From Campylobacteraceae bacterium (GTDB lineage Bacteria > Campylobacterota > Campylobacteria > Campylobacterales > Sulfurovaceae), in assembly GCA_027063105.1 (NCBI GenBank), contig JAMOSL010000028.1, positions 6,962-70,961 on the forward strand: a stretch of 64,000 nucleotides of DNA, given 5' to 3'. Position numbers and translations under genes: made by a program. Positions within the stretch are counted from its first letter, which is position 1; the number at the start of each line of letters is the position of its first letter. This document shows, one piece after another, positions 37,741 through 46,261 of the stretch. The notes under the pieces are model-generated. The model did not search any database. It was not told the DNA's origin and saw only the letters and a list, made by a program, of their open reading frames with translations.

Positions 37741-38795
37741 TTTAAATCTTCGAATGCTCTTTTTAATCTACCAATCATAGCAACTTCACCTGCTCTTAAC
37801 CATTTTCTTGGGTCATAATGACCTTTGTTTGGTTTATCATCTCCATCAGGATTACCAATTTGCCCTTGAAGATAGTCATGATTATCTTTTGCATAATCTC
37901 TAACACCATCCCAATATGCCCATTGAGTATCCGTATCAATATTCATTTTTATAGCTCCATAACTGATAGCTTCTCTAATCTCTTCTAAAGCAGAGCCTGA
38001 ACCACCATGGAAGACAAAATTAACAGGTTTTTCATCCGTTGAATATTTATCTTGAATATATTTTTGTGAGTTATCTAAAATTTTTGGAGTTAATACAACA
38101 TTACCAGATTTATATACACCATGAACATTACCGAAAGATGCAGCAATTGTAAAGTTAGGACTAATTTTACTTAACTCCTCATACGCATAAGCTACCTCTT
38201 CTGGTTGAGTATAAAGTAAAGAGTTGTCAATATTTGTATTATCAACACCATCTTCTTCTCCACCTGTAACACCTAATTCTATCTCTAGTGTCATACCCAT
38301 TTTACTCATTCTTTCAAGATAAGCTTTACAAGTAGAAATATTTTCTTCTATTGGTTCTTCTGATAAATCAATCATATGAGATGAAAATAGAGGTTTTCCA
38401 TATTTTTCAAAATGCTCTTCACTTGCATCTAACAGACCGTCAATCCAAGGTAAAAGTTTTCTAGCAGCATGGTCTGTATGTAAAATAACAGGAACTCCAT
38501 AAGCTTCAGCCATAATATGTACATGTTTTGCACCAGAGATTGTTCCTAAGACAGCTGACTCAGTACCAGATAGTGCTTTTCCAGCATAAAAAGCTCCACC
38601 ACCATTACTAAATTGAACTATTATAGGAGAATTTACCTCTTTAGCAGATTCTAATACAGCATTTATAGAGTTACTTCCAACTACATTTACAGCAGGAATA
38701 GCATATCCTTCTGATTTTGCAATAGAAAATACTCTTTCCAAATCCTCACCAGAAATTACACCAGCATTAACTACATCTAAAACTTTTGTTGACAT
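37722..38795 (-). CDS. fba: Fructose-bisphosphate aldolase, class II
   Basis: Class II aldolase is the zinc-dependent enzyme of glycolysis and gluconeogenesis, joining or splitting dihydroxyacetone phosphate and glyceraldehyde-3-phosphate. The zinc-binding LHTDHAARKLL lies near residue 108, with ELGVTGGEEDGVD near 175 and FVFHGGSGS near 265, then KMNIDTDTQWA. The 357 residues match the class IIA enzyme. It follows the PEB4-type gene pair, as fba follows peb4 in Campylobacter jejuni. Confidence 0.97.
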   Translation of the reverse strand: MSTKVLDVVNAGVISGEDLERVFSIAKSEGYAIPAVNVVGSNSINAVLESAKEVNSPIIVQFSNGGGAFYAGKALSGTESAVLGTISGAKHVHIMAEAYGVPVILHTDHAARKLLPWIDGLLDASEEHFEKYGKPLFSSHMIDLSEEPIEENISTCKAYLERMSKMGMTLEIELGVTGGEEDGVDNTNIDNSLLYTQPEEVAYAYEELSKISPNFTIAASFGNVHGVYKSGNVVLTPKILDNSQKYIQDKYSTDEKPVNFVFHGGSGSALEEIREAISYGAIKMNIDTDTQWAYWDGVRDYAKDNHDYLQGQIGNPDGDDKPNKGHYDPRKWLRAGEVAMIGRLKRAFEDLNCVGRN

Positions 38796-38806
38796 TAATT
38801 TTCCTT

Positions 38807-39412
38807 TTATTTAATAACTATTTTAGCTTTTTTCATTAGATTTTTAGAGAATTTTTGTTGTCTTATTGTCATAATAATATACTCTTCAACCTTTTTAAAT
38901 GTTAACTGTTTACCTTTTTTATCTTTAAATGCTTTTTTATTTTTGTTATAAAACTTTTTTGCTTCAGTTTTGCTAACTTTAATAGATTTTAATTTTTTAC
39001 TCATCCAATACTGAGCAGCCAATTTATTTTTTTCTGCTTTTGTTACTTCTTTTCTTGAACGAACTTCAATTAAAGTTGTAGCAGCTAAATTTTTTACAAT
39101 TTCTTCTCTTTGTTTTTTAGGTAATCTATCAAAATCTTTTATTTTCCCTTTTGTAGCTATCTTCAGAAATTTATCGGCTTTAATTTTTCTTATATTATAA
39201 CCATTCACTGTTCCAATAATTGCTTTACCTGAACGAGATTTATGTTGTACAACTTTTGGTTTTGCACCAACATTTAAATTATCTAAATCAACCATATCAC
39301 TACCATTACTAGAAGATGCACTTGATAAAAGACTATTTTTTAGCTCATCAGCATAGCTCAAAGAGCTTACTGCTAATGATATAACTAGAGTTATTATTAC
39401 TTTTTTTACCAT
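38807..39412 (-). CDS. Periplasmic SurA-N-like protein without PPIase domain
   Basis: After a signal peptide (MVKKVIITLVISLAVSSLSYA) the protein is about 180 residues of lysine-rich helices resembling the N-terminal and C-terminal chaperone segments of PpiC/SurA proteins, with IGTVNGYNIRKIKADKFL, DRLPKKQREEIVKNLA and AQYWMSKKLKSI, but no parvulin domain. I place the start at 39412, one base behind the stop of the PEB4-like gene. It probably works with that gene as a periplasmic chaperone; this is inference from shared pattern and location. Confidence 0.65.
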   Translation of the reverse strand: MVKKVIITLVISLAVSSLSYADELKNSLLSSASSSNGSDMVDLDNLNVGAKPKVVQHKSRSGKAIIGTVNGYNIRKIKADKFLKIATKGKIKDFDRLPKKQREEIVKNLAATTLIEVRSRKEVTKAEKNKLAAQYWMSKKLKSIKVSKTEAKKFYNKNKKAFKDKKGKQLTFKKVEEYIIMTIRQQKFSKNLMKKAKIVIK

Positions 39413-39413
39413 A

Positions 39414-40271
39414 CTACTTTTTCTTCTCTTCAACTTCAACTTTTGCTGTTTCTGTATAAGTTACTTTTGCTTTAGATTTAAGCTCTTTAGCTACTTCTGT
39501 TAATTTATCTTGAAATTGTTTTTGTTTTAAAGATTGAATAATTTTATCTTTTACATCTTTATATAAAATAACTGAACTGTCTTGTGTATTCTCAAGATAA
39601 ATAATATGGAAACCAAATTGAGTTTTTACTGGAACTAAAGTAATTTCACCTTTTTTAAGTTTAAATACTGCTTCATCAAATTCTGGTACCATTTGACCTT
39701 TAGCAAAACTTCCAAGATCTCCACCTTTTGTACTAGTTGGTCCTTTAGATTCAGCTTTTGCTAACTCTATAAATTTATTTTTAAGCTCATTTCCCTTAAG
39801 AGATTTTAATTTTTCAATAACATCTTTAGCTGTTTTTTCATCTGGAACTAAAATATGTCTAGCATGAACTGTTGCTGGAACTTTAAATTTATCTGGATTT
39901 TTTGTATAGAAATCTTTTGATTCACTATCACTTACAAGTGCATTTTCCATCTGTTTTTTCATCCATAAACTAACAAGTAATTCATCTTGAAGTTTTTCTA
40001 AATTTTCTTTAAATTCAGCACTTTTTTCTATACCATCTTTTTTACTAGCTTTTAAAAATAAAACTCTTTCAACTAATCTTTCTGTAACCATTTTTTGTTG
40101 ATTTGCAGGTAACTGTTCAAAAGATGCTTGAGGTGCTGTAGCTTTTACAAATGACTGTGCATCTTGTTTTGTAATATTTTTTCCATCAACTGTAGCTAAA
40201 ACATCAGATGCTACTAAACCACTAATCATCATTGTTGCAGTAATTGCTGATATTTGTATCAATTTTTTCAT
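39414..40271 (-). CDS. PEB4-type periplasmic peptidyl-prolyl isomerase
   Basis: PEB4/Cbf2 of Campylobacter is a periplasmic SurA-like chaperone and parvulin isomerase for outer-membrane proteins. Here a signal peptide (MKKLIQISAITATMMISGLVA) is followed by a SurA-like N-terminal domain and the parvulin domain VHARHILVPDEKTAKDVIEKL ... GGDLGSFAKGQMVPEFDEAVF ... TQFGFHIIYLE in residues 138-235. The 285 residues fit PEB4 (273). The neighbouring nth and fba copy the Campylobacter order. Confidence 0.92.
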   Translation of the reverse strand: MKKLIQISAITATMMISGLVASDVLATVDGKNITKQDAQSFVKATAPQASFEQLPANQQKMVTERLVERVLFLKASKKDGIEKSAEFKENLEKLQDELLVSLWMKKQMENALVSDSESKDFYTKNPDKFKVPATVHARHILVPDEKTAKDVIEKLKSLKGNELKNKFIELAKAESKGPTSTKGGDLGSFAKGQMVPEFDEAVFKLKKGEITLVPVKTQFGFHIIYLENTQDSSVILYKDVKDKIIQSLKQKQFQDKLTEVAKELKSKAKVTYTETAKVEVEEKKK

Positions 40272-40379
40272 ATTTTTGAACCTTTATATAAGTTTATTTG
40301 ATTATGATTATATCTCTGATTAGTAAATCGTTTATTAACCATTTATCAGATATTTTATTCTAAAAAAGTGATAACAATA

Positions 40380-41030
40380 ATGACAATAGTAAAGAGTTCT
40401 ACAAAAAAAGAAATTGAAGCAATTAAAGATATATTCTTAGTTAATTACCCTAATAGTGTAAGTGAATTAAATTATAATAGTCTATATGAACTTATAGTTA
40501 GTGTAATGCTATCCGCTCAATGTACTGATAAAAGAGTTAATATTATAACTCCTAATATTTTTAAAGCCTATCCAGATATTCATTCTTTATCTACTGCATC
40601 TTTAGATGATATAAAAGAATATATAAATAGTTGTTCTTTTTTCAATAATAAGGCAAAAAATTTAATAAAAATGGCACAAAAAGTTATAGAAGATTTTAAT
40701 GGAGAGATACCTTTAACACAAAAAGAATTAATGACTTTAGCAGGAGTTGGTCAAAAAACTGCAAATGTTGTTAGAATAGAGTATATGGAAGCAAATGTGA
40801 TGGCAGTTGATACTCATGTATTTAGAGTAGCTCATAGATTAGGATTAAGTAATGCTACGACTGCTACAAAGGTAGAAGATGAGTTAACTAAAAAATTTAA
40901 AACAGAGTTGCATATTTTACATCAAGCAATGGTTCTATTTGGACGCTATAGATGTAAAGCTATAAGTCCAGATTGTGAAAATTGCTTTATGGAAAATTAT
41001 TGTAAAAGTAAAGCTAGATTTAAAGTTTAA
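40380..41030 (+). CDS. nth: Endonuclease III (base-excision repair)
   Basis: Nth is a DNA N-glycosylase/AP-lyase that removes oxidised pyrimidines. The helix-hairpin-helix LMTLAGVGQKTANVVRIEY holds the catalytic lysine, followed by VDTHVFRVAHRLGL with the catalytic aspartate, and the 4Fe-4S loop CKAISPDCENCFMENYC. The start could be ATG at 40380 or the in-frame GTG at 40368; neither has a clear ribosome site. It is divergent from the PEB4-like gene. Confidence 0.95.
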   Translation: MTIVKSSTKKEIEAIKDIFLVNYPNSVSELNYNSLYELIVSVMLSAQCTDKRVNIITPNIFKAYPDIHSLSTASLDDIKEYINSCSFFNNKAKNLIKMAQKVIEDFNGEIPLTQKELMTLAGVGQKTANVVRIEYMEANVMAVDTHVFRVAHRLGLSNATTATKVEDELTKKFKTELHILHQAMVLFGRYRCKAISPDCENCFMENYCKSKARFKV

Positions 41031-41134
41031 AATTAGAGATTCTTTAACATATCACTAAATCCATATTAAGCATTCCATAAAACCTATTTAGGCCTACTCA
41101 TAATTAATTATTTTTATATTCATAAGTGATAAAA

Positions 41135-42499
41135 TCATAACCACCAAACCCTGAATTTTCTTCCTTTTATTTTACCCTTTTTTAATCCATCAAATGCATT
41201 TCTAATGCTTCTTTTATCTATTGCTACAAAAGATTTAGAATCAAAAATATCTATTTTTCCAATTTGTTCACCTGATATGCCAATATCTTTGCTTAATGCA
41301 CCTAAAATATCACCTGCTCTTACTTTATTCTTTTTGCCACCATCTATACAGATAGTAGAATATGTAGATTCCATAATAAATTTTCGATCTATTGATATTT
41401 TATTAATATCTCTTTTTTCTATATTTTTAGCTACATCAAATAGTTTGTCTTTCTCTCTATTTGTATATAAAGTTATAGCTTTACCTCTTGCTCCTGCTCT
41501 TGCTGTTCTACCTATTCTATGAGTATAAACTTCATCACCATGTGGTATATCATAATTTATTACTAATTCTATATTTTTAACATCAAGTCCCCTAGATGCA
41601 ACATCAGTAGCAACTAAAACAGCTATTGAACCATTTGCAAACATTAAGAGAGCTTCTTCTCTCTCTCTCTGATCTAAGTCGCCTTGTAAGTCCATAGCTG
41701 AAAAGTTCTTTTCTCTTAGGAAATCAGTTAACTCAATAGTCTCTATCTTCGTATTACAGAATACTAAAGCAGTTTTTGGTTTATATGATTTAAATAATTT
41801 TATTAAAGCTTCAGTTTTTGAAGATTTTTCAATTTCATAGGCTACCTCTTCAATTGCTAATACTTCATGCGTTGTATCTGCTTTAATTGTTGTAGGTTCT
41901 GTTAATATCTCTTTAGCTAATTTTTGAATATTAGGAGGATATGTAGCAGAAAATAACATAGTATGTCTTTTTTTCGGAATATTAGATATGATTTTTTTAA
42001 TTTCATCATAAAATCCCATATCAACCATTCTATCAGCTTCATCTAGTACTAAAGTATTAATATCTTTTAGATAGATTGTTTCTCTTGATAAGTGGTCTTG
42101 GATTCTACCAGCTGTACCAACTAGAATATGTCCACCTTGTTCTAATGATGCCATTTGTGGACGCATAGGTGTACCACCACATAGAGTTAATATTTTTAGA
42201 TTGTTTTTATATCTCGCGATGGAACGCAACTCTTTTGCTACTTGGTCTGCCAATTCTCTTGTGGGACATAAGATCAAAGTTTGGGGATTTCTATTTTTAG
42301 TATCTATTTTTTCAATAATTGGAATACCAAAACTAGCAGTTTTTCCAGAGCCAGTTTTGGCTTGGGCTATAATATCTTTTCCATCAAGTAGTATAGGTAT
42401 AGTAGCCTCTTGAATTGCTGTCATAGTTGTATATTCTAGCTGTTCTAAATTCTTAATAAGTTCCGATGATAGGGAGGTAATAGTGTTAAATTTTTTCAT
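41135..42499 (-). CDS. dbpA: DEAD-box RNA helicase DbpA
   Basis: DbpA is the DEAD-box helicase that acts in 50S subunit assembly and is targeted to 23S rRNA hairpin 92 by its C-terminal domain. Helicase motifs are visible: AQAKTGSGKT (I), PTRELA (Ia), VLDEADRM (II, DEAD), SAT (III), RGLDVKNI and HRIGRTARAG (VI). The last 70 residues (VRAGDILGALSKDIGISGEQIGKIDIFD) match the DbpA RNA-binding domain. The length of 454 residues is usual. Confidence 0.93.
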   Translation of the reverse strand: MKKFNTITSLSSELIKNLEQLEYTTMTAIQEATIPILLDGKDIIAQAKTGSGKTASFGIPIIEKIDTKNRNPQTLILCPTRELADQVAKELRSIARYKNNLKILTLCGGTPMRPQMASLEQGGHILVGTAGRIQDHLSRETIYLKDINTLVLDEADRMVDMGFYDEIKKIISNIPKKRHTMLFSATYPPNIQKLAKEILTEPTTIKADTTHEVLAIEEVAYEIEKSSKTEALIKLFKSYKPKTALVFCNTKIETIELTDFLREKNFSAMDLQGDLDQREREEALLMFANGSIAVLVATDVASRGLDVKNIELVINYDIPHGDEVYTHRIGRTARAGARGKAITLYTNREKDKLFDVAKNIEKRDINKISIDRKFIMESTYSTICIDGGKKNKVRAGDILGALSKDIGISGEQIGKIDIFDSKSFVAIDKRSIRNAFDGLKKGKIKGRKFRVWWL

Positions 42500-42517
42500 G
42501 CAAAAGTCTACACTAAC

Positions 42518-43423
42518 TTATCTATTATTAAGTTGAAGTTCAATTCTCTCTTTTAGTTGTATTAATTCTAATGCTGTTACGTCTTTAAATTGTGAGTTAT
42601 TAAAAGTATTCTGTCTTTTTGCCAACCTTCTAGTATTTATTATTATTTTTTCTTCTAACATGTTTATATCTAATCTTCCATCAAAATAATCTAATGTCTC
42701 TTTTATTCCTATAGATTTCATAGAATTAGGTGAACGATTATATTTTTTTTCAAGATATGCTACTTCATCAATTAAACCTGTTTCTATCATTTTCTTAGTT
42801 CTTATTTTTATTCTTTCACGCAAAATATCTCTATCTGTATTAATAGAATATATAGGCAACTTACCTATAATTGTAGATTTTGGTGGATTGTCTCTAAAAT
42901 AATCTGTTGGGCTTTGAGTTGTTGATAGATATATACTTAATGCTTTTTCTATTCTATACTTATCATTAGGAAAGATTCCTGCCATGTATTTATTATCTAC
43001 ATTTACCATCATTTGATACATTTGTGGCATTTCATATTTTAAAAGATCAGCTACTTCCTCTTTTGTCTCTTGTGAAATAGTGGGAAAAGAAGATATACCA
43101 TCTATTAGGCTTTTTAAATAGAAACTCGTTCCACCTACTATTATTAAATTTTTGTTTTTGTTTTTAGCTTTATTATATATTTTTTTATAAAGTTTTATAA
43201 ATATAGTAACATCAAAAGCTTCATTGGGATAGATTAAATCTATTCCATAATGTTCTATGCCATCTCTCTCTTCTATTGTAGGCTTTGCTGATACAATATC
43301 TATCTCTTGGTATATAGATAAAGAGTCAAGAGATAAGATGATGGCATTAAACTTTTTTGCAATATCAATTGATAACTGAGTTTTTCCAGAGGCAGTTGAA
43401 CCTATAATTGCTATTTGTCTGAT
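42518..43423 (-). CDS. miaA: tRNA dimethylallyltransferase MiaA with no standard start codon
   Basis: MiaA adds the isopentenyl group to A37 of tRNAs reading UNN codons. The frame is open from 43435 to 42518 and the whole MiaA domain is present: P-loop IIGSTASGKT, DSLSIYQEIDIVSAKP, VGGTSFYLKSLIDG, then the region from MPQMYQMM onwards. However, no ATG, GTG or TTG exists upstream of codon 43030, which lies after the P-loop. The codon ATC at 43423 gives IRQIAIIG, matching the usual MiaA start, and is my best guess (301 residues). The frame directly continues that of the upstream deformylase-like gene after its TAG, so read-through is an alternative. A sequencing error (TTA for TTG at 43429) is possible too. 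Confidence 0.8.
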   Translation of the reverse strand: MRQIAIIGSTASGKTQLSIDIAKKFNAIILSLDSLSIYQEIDIVSAKPTIEERDGIEHYGIDLIYPNEAFDVTIFIKLYKKIYNKAKNKNKNLIIVGGTSFYLKSLIDGISSFPTISQETKEEVADLLKYEMPQMYQMMVNVDNKYMAGIFPNDKYRIEKALSIYLSTTQSPTDYFRDNPPKSTIIGKLPIYSINTDRDILRERIKIRTKKMIETGLIDEVAYLEKKYNRSPNSMKSIGIKETLDYFDGRLDINMLEEKIIINTRRLAKRQNTFNNSQFKDVTALELIQLKERIELQLNNR

Positions 43424-43435
43424 ATCTAATGCTTT

Positions 43436-44254
43436 CTAGTTTGGGTTTACTAAATAATAACTTCCCATAAAGAAGATAGGTATTAATATAAAATATTTAA
43501 TTGCAACAGCTGTAAAACTAACAACTTGACAACCTGTACAAGATATAACTTTACTTGCTTCATATTTAGCATAAGCTAAATATCCGATTGTTAATAGAAA
43601 TGTCATTATTGTTGCAAAAATTCCATAATGATATAATGTTTCTAAAGTCTCTTTTTTCAAAGAAAATAATGGAGTAAATAGAGTTAGTCCTTGAAAGAAT
43701 AGAAGTTTATTAATTGCACTTTTAAAATATTCTCTTTTTGAGAAGTTACTATCTGAATTAAATTCACCTTTAGCACCGTTTATTGATAATTTCTTTTCTA
43801 CCATTTTTCTATGTTTTCTATCTAGTTTATTTGCAAAAGTTCCACCGAATGTATAATCAAATTTTCTTTGAAGAAGATAACTAAAGTGACCAGAGACAGT
43901 CATTGAGTGTTGTTTCCCCATTCTATCTTGATATATAAATGTAATTTGTTCATGTCGAGGTATCTCTTCTTCTATATCTGGCATATATAATGATGTCTCA
44001 GAGGAGATAGTTTTTCCTGCTGTTTTAAGTATTCTAGGATTACAAAAGGTATGCCATTCACCATGCGTATCTTTTGCAACAACAACAGATATCGGAATAG
44101 CTATCTGAATTGCAGCTAAACCTTCAGTGTCATTTGCCTCAATAGTTTCTTTCATATCTTGGACAAGTTCATCTACCTCATCATTAAATTTTCTTACATC
44201 AGTTGATAGAATATTTATTCTTTCATCAGGGTAACGAATAAGCTCTTGTATCAT
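43436..44254 (-). CDS. Deformylase-like protein without active-site motifs, with C-terminal membrane helices
   Basis: Residues 1-150 follow the peptide deformylase fold: MIQELIRYPDERI, EGLAAIQIAIPISVVVAKD (motif I) and an IYQDRMGK strand. However, the motif II cysteine region EGCLS is replaced by ETSLY, and the zinc-binding HEIDH helix by RKFDY, so no metal site remains. After residue 190 come hydrophobic helices (LLFFQGLTLFTPLF, GIFATIMTFLLTIGYLAY, AIKYFILIPIFFMGSYYL) and a CTGC motif. It is probably a membrane protein with a non-catalytic deformylase domain; the role is unknown. Its TAG is in frame with miaA. Confidence 0.72.
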   Translation of the reverse strand: MIQELIRYPDERINILSTDVRKFNDEVDELVQDMKETIEANDTEGLAAIQIAIPISVVVAKDTHGEWHTFCNPRILKTAGKTISSETSLYMPDIEEEIPRHEQITFIYQDRMGKQHSMTVSGHFSYLLQRKFDYTFGGTFANKLDRKHRKMVEKKLSINGAKGEFNSDSNFSKREYFKSAINKLLFFQGLTLFTPLFSLKKETLETLYHYGIFATIMTFLLTIGYLAYAKYEASKVISCTGCQVVSFTAVAIKYFILIPIFFMGSYYLVNPN

Positions 44255-44354
44255 TAAAATAGTCCTTAGTTGTAGAAGTTATAGTAAACTTATTTTAAAA
44301 CTAAATAGCTTAAAATATTGAATTTAAAAAAAAGTCTTATTATATTTAGAAGAT

Positions 44355-44379
44355 GAATATCCCTAAAAAAGAGATATTC
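44355..44379 (-). terminator. Candidate terminator behind the sqr small ORF
   Basis: A seven-base inverted repeat (GAATATC / GATATTC) with an 11-base loop lies seven bases behind the stop of the 55-codon ORF on the minus strand. A run of eight T follows further downstream. The stem is AT-rich and short, so confidence is limited. Confidence 0.4.
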
Positions 44380-44385
44380 TTGATT

Positions 44386-44553
44386 TTAGTGGTGACTCTT
44401 TAGAATAAGAATAGTCATTCTAATATTAATAGCAACAAATCTAACTAATTGCCATAAAACACAAGTTCTTAAAAATTTTGCTCCACCTAAAGGTATCATT
44501 GTCCCAAATTGAGGACTATATGGTTCTATATGATTTACATGTTTTTTTGACAC
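44386..44553 (-). CDS. Small 55-residue protein behind sqr
   Basis: A GTG start at 44553 is preceded by a perfect AGGAG with six-base spacing, and the frame runs 55 codons to TAA. The N-terminal half is polar (MSKKHVNHIEPYSPQFGTM) and the second half hydrophobic and basic (FLRTCVLWQLVRFVAIN, then IRMTILIL), like a short membrane-associated peptide. It lies 76 bases behind sqr on the same strand, so cotranscription is plausible. I do not recognise a family. Confidence 0.55.
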   Translation of the reverse strand: MSKKHVNHIEPYSPQFGTMIPLGGAKFLRTCVLWQLVRFVAINIRMTILILKSHH

Positions 44554-44629
44554 TTTATCTCCTAATTATTTTAATTATTTTAATAAACAGAGGAAAAACC
44601 TCTGCATAGCATATTATATAAGACAACTC

Positions 44630-46099
44630 TTATTCAGGAATTAAAGTCCATCCTGGTTTAAGTTTTGCTTTCCATATAAATAAATGGTGAAGAATATGCT
44701 TAACCCAGTGAGCAGCAAGTCCTAATTCTCCAGTTGTACCATTAAGGTCTCTACCAACTCCTGGATATTTTTCAAAATCTGGAACGATTGGGAAAACAGT
44801 CATAGCAGCAGCAGTACCAGTAAATAGACCTTTACCTGCAGATGCAACACAAGCAGCACCCATTTCTGACATACAAGCAGTATGTGTAGGTTCAGTAGAT
44901 TTACCTTTTATCATATCAAGAATACTTAAAGCAACTGCTTTACCCATCATCGCTGATGGCATACCAGTTCTTGGTGGTGTAGGGTTGATAGGAGTTCCAT
45001 TTGGTGAACTCATTGGTTTAGAAATTAAATGTGGAGGTGCGAAAGCAATTCCTACAGCAAATACATTTCCATAATCTGGGTTTTGAAGAGTTCGTGGCCA
45101 GTCAGAAGCTTTCCAATTTTCATAAGCACCAGCATTATAATTTGCATCAACTTTCATAAATCCATTAGGAGCAAATACTTTACTTGTAATATCACTTCCA
45201 TCTTTAGCGATAGCTTTTAAGCCAACACCTGCGAATGGTGGAATAAGCATAGCAAAATCAAATTCTTGTTCATCCATAGTTCCATCAAGAGACTCATAAG
45301 TTACCTTACCAGCTTCAACTTTATTAACATGAGCACCAATAATCCAATCCATACCTCTTTCAGCATATAAAGATTCAGCAAATACTTTACTTGAAGTTGC
45401 AAATCCACCCATTTTAAAGTGAAGTCCACCCATACCAAAGTCACCAAGAAATGATTCATTTGTAATAAATGTAATATCTGCCATATCTCTAACACCCTCT
45501 GATTTGAGTTTATGTTCAATATTAAAGATATATTCAAATGCAGCACCTTGACAAGTACACATACCATGACCTGTACCAATTAGGAATGCTTGTCTTTCAC
45601 CGTTTCTCATTTTTTCAATACAAGAATCTAATTCGTGACTTGCATGATCTGCATGGTCTGCTGTACATACGGATACTGTATGTTCTCCAAGGTTAGAACC
45701 TTCACCAAGACCTGGAGTTGCACCAAAGTTTAATTTTGGTCCAGTTGCATTAATAAGATAATCATAAGTTAGCTCTTCAGTTGTGCCACTTTTTTCTTCA
45801 TCTGTATACTCAATAACAATATATGGAGTATCCGAATCAGCTTTACCTTCTGGATGAATTCCTAGAGCTTTAGCTTGTCTATAATCAATACCTGCTTTTT
45901 TATATACAGGAGCTAGAGGAAATACTACCTCTTCAGCTGACATCTCTCCAACACCTACCCAGATGTTTGATGGAATCCAGTTCCAGTTACTATTAGGTGT
46001 CACAACAACAACCTCATGTTTTTTACCAAGCATATCTTTTATGAATGTAGCAGCTGTATGTCCTGAAACACCACCACCCATTATTACTACTCTTGCCAT
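44630..46099 (-). CDS. sqr: Sulfide:quinone oxidoreductase-type flavoprotein
   Basis: SQR oxidises sulfide to polysulfide or sulfur and reduces membrane quinone with FAD. The N-terminal FAD fold MGGGVSGHTAA is at residue 7, a second glycine motif is at IGTGHGMCTC near 174, and the late TGMPSAMMGKAVALSIL segment is typical. Cysteines at 145, 181, 183, 409 and 417 are available for the redox site, but which ones act is not certain. At 489 residues it is longer than the 430-residue standard type. A C-terminal amphipathic helix (WVKHILHHLFIWKAKLK) suits membrane attachment. It agrees with a sulfur-oxidising lifestyle; a type II NADH dehydrogenase is less likely. Confidence 0.82.
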   Translation of the reverse strand: MARVVIMGGGVSGHTAATFIKDMLGKKHEVVVVTPNSNWNWIPSNIWVGVGEMSAEEVVFPLAPVYKKAGIDYRQAKALGIHPEGKADSDTPYIVIEYTDEEKSGTTEELTYDYLINATGPKLNFGATPGLGEGSNLGEHTVSVCTADHADHASHELDSCIEKMRNGERQAFLIGTGHGMCTCQGAAFEYIFNIEHKLKSEGVRDMADITFITNESFLGDFGMGGLHFKMGGFATSSKVFAESLYAERGMDWIIGAHVNKVEAGKVTYESLDGTMDEQEFDFAMLIPPFAGVGLKAIAKDGSDITSKVFAPNGFMKVDANYNAGAYENWKASDWPRTLQNPDYGNVFAVGIAFAPPHLISKPMSSPNGTPINPTPPRTGMPSAMMGKAVALSILDMIKGKSTEPTHTACMSEMGAACVASAGKGLFTGTAAAMTVFPIVPDFEKYPGVGRDLNGTTGELGLAAHWVKHILHHLFIWKAKLKPGWTLIPE

Positions 46100-46183
46100 G
46101 GCTATCCTTTCTTCAATAAAATTTATCTATTTTGTATTCTAAGACAATTTACTTTAATAAGAAGTTAAATTTTATAATTCTTT

Positions 46184-46202
46184 TATAATGATTATCAGTT
46201 AT
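46184..46202 (+). promoter_or_regulatory. Fur-box-like site overlapping a -10 element before the binding-protein gene
   Basis: The 19 bases from 46184 match the Fur consensus GATAATGATAATCATTATC at about 13 of 19 positions, with ATAATGAT and ATCA intact. The first six bases are TATAAT, a perfect -10 hexamer, about 72 bases before the start of the substrate-binding protein gene. A metal-responsive repressor could act here. This is a pattern match only. Confidence 0.4.
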
Positions 46203-46261
46203 TATATTAAGGATAAATAGTTATTATAGTTATGAAATTATTTATATAGTAGGAGCTAACT

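Noticed and set aside
40368..40380. GTG at 40368 as the certain nth start
   Set aside because: Neither the GTG nor the ATG at 40380 has a ribosome site; the ATG was chosen but the point is open.
42518..43030. miaA as a truncated pseudogene of 170 codons
   Set aside because: The frame is open and full-length upstream to 43435, with all N-terminal motifs; only the start codon is missing, so the gene is probably functional.
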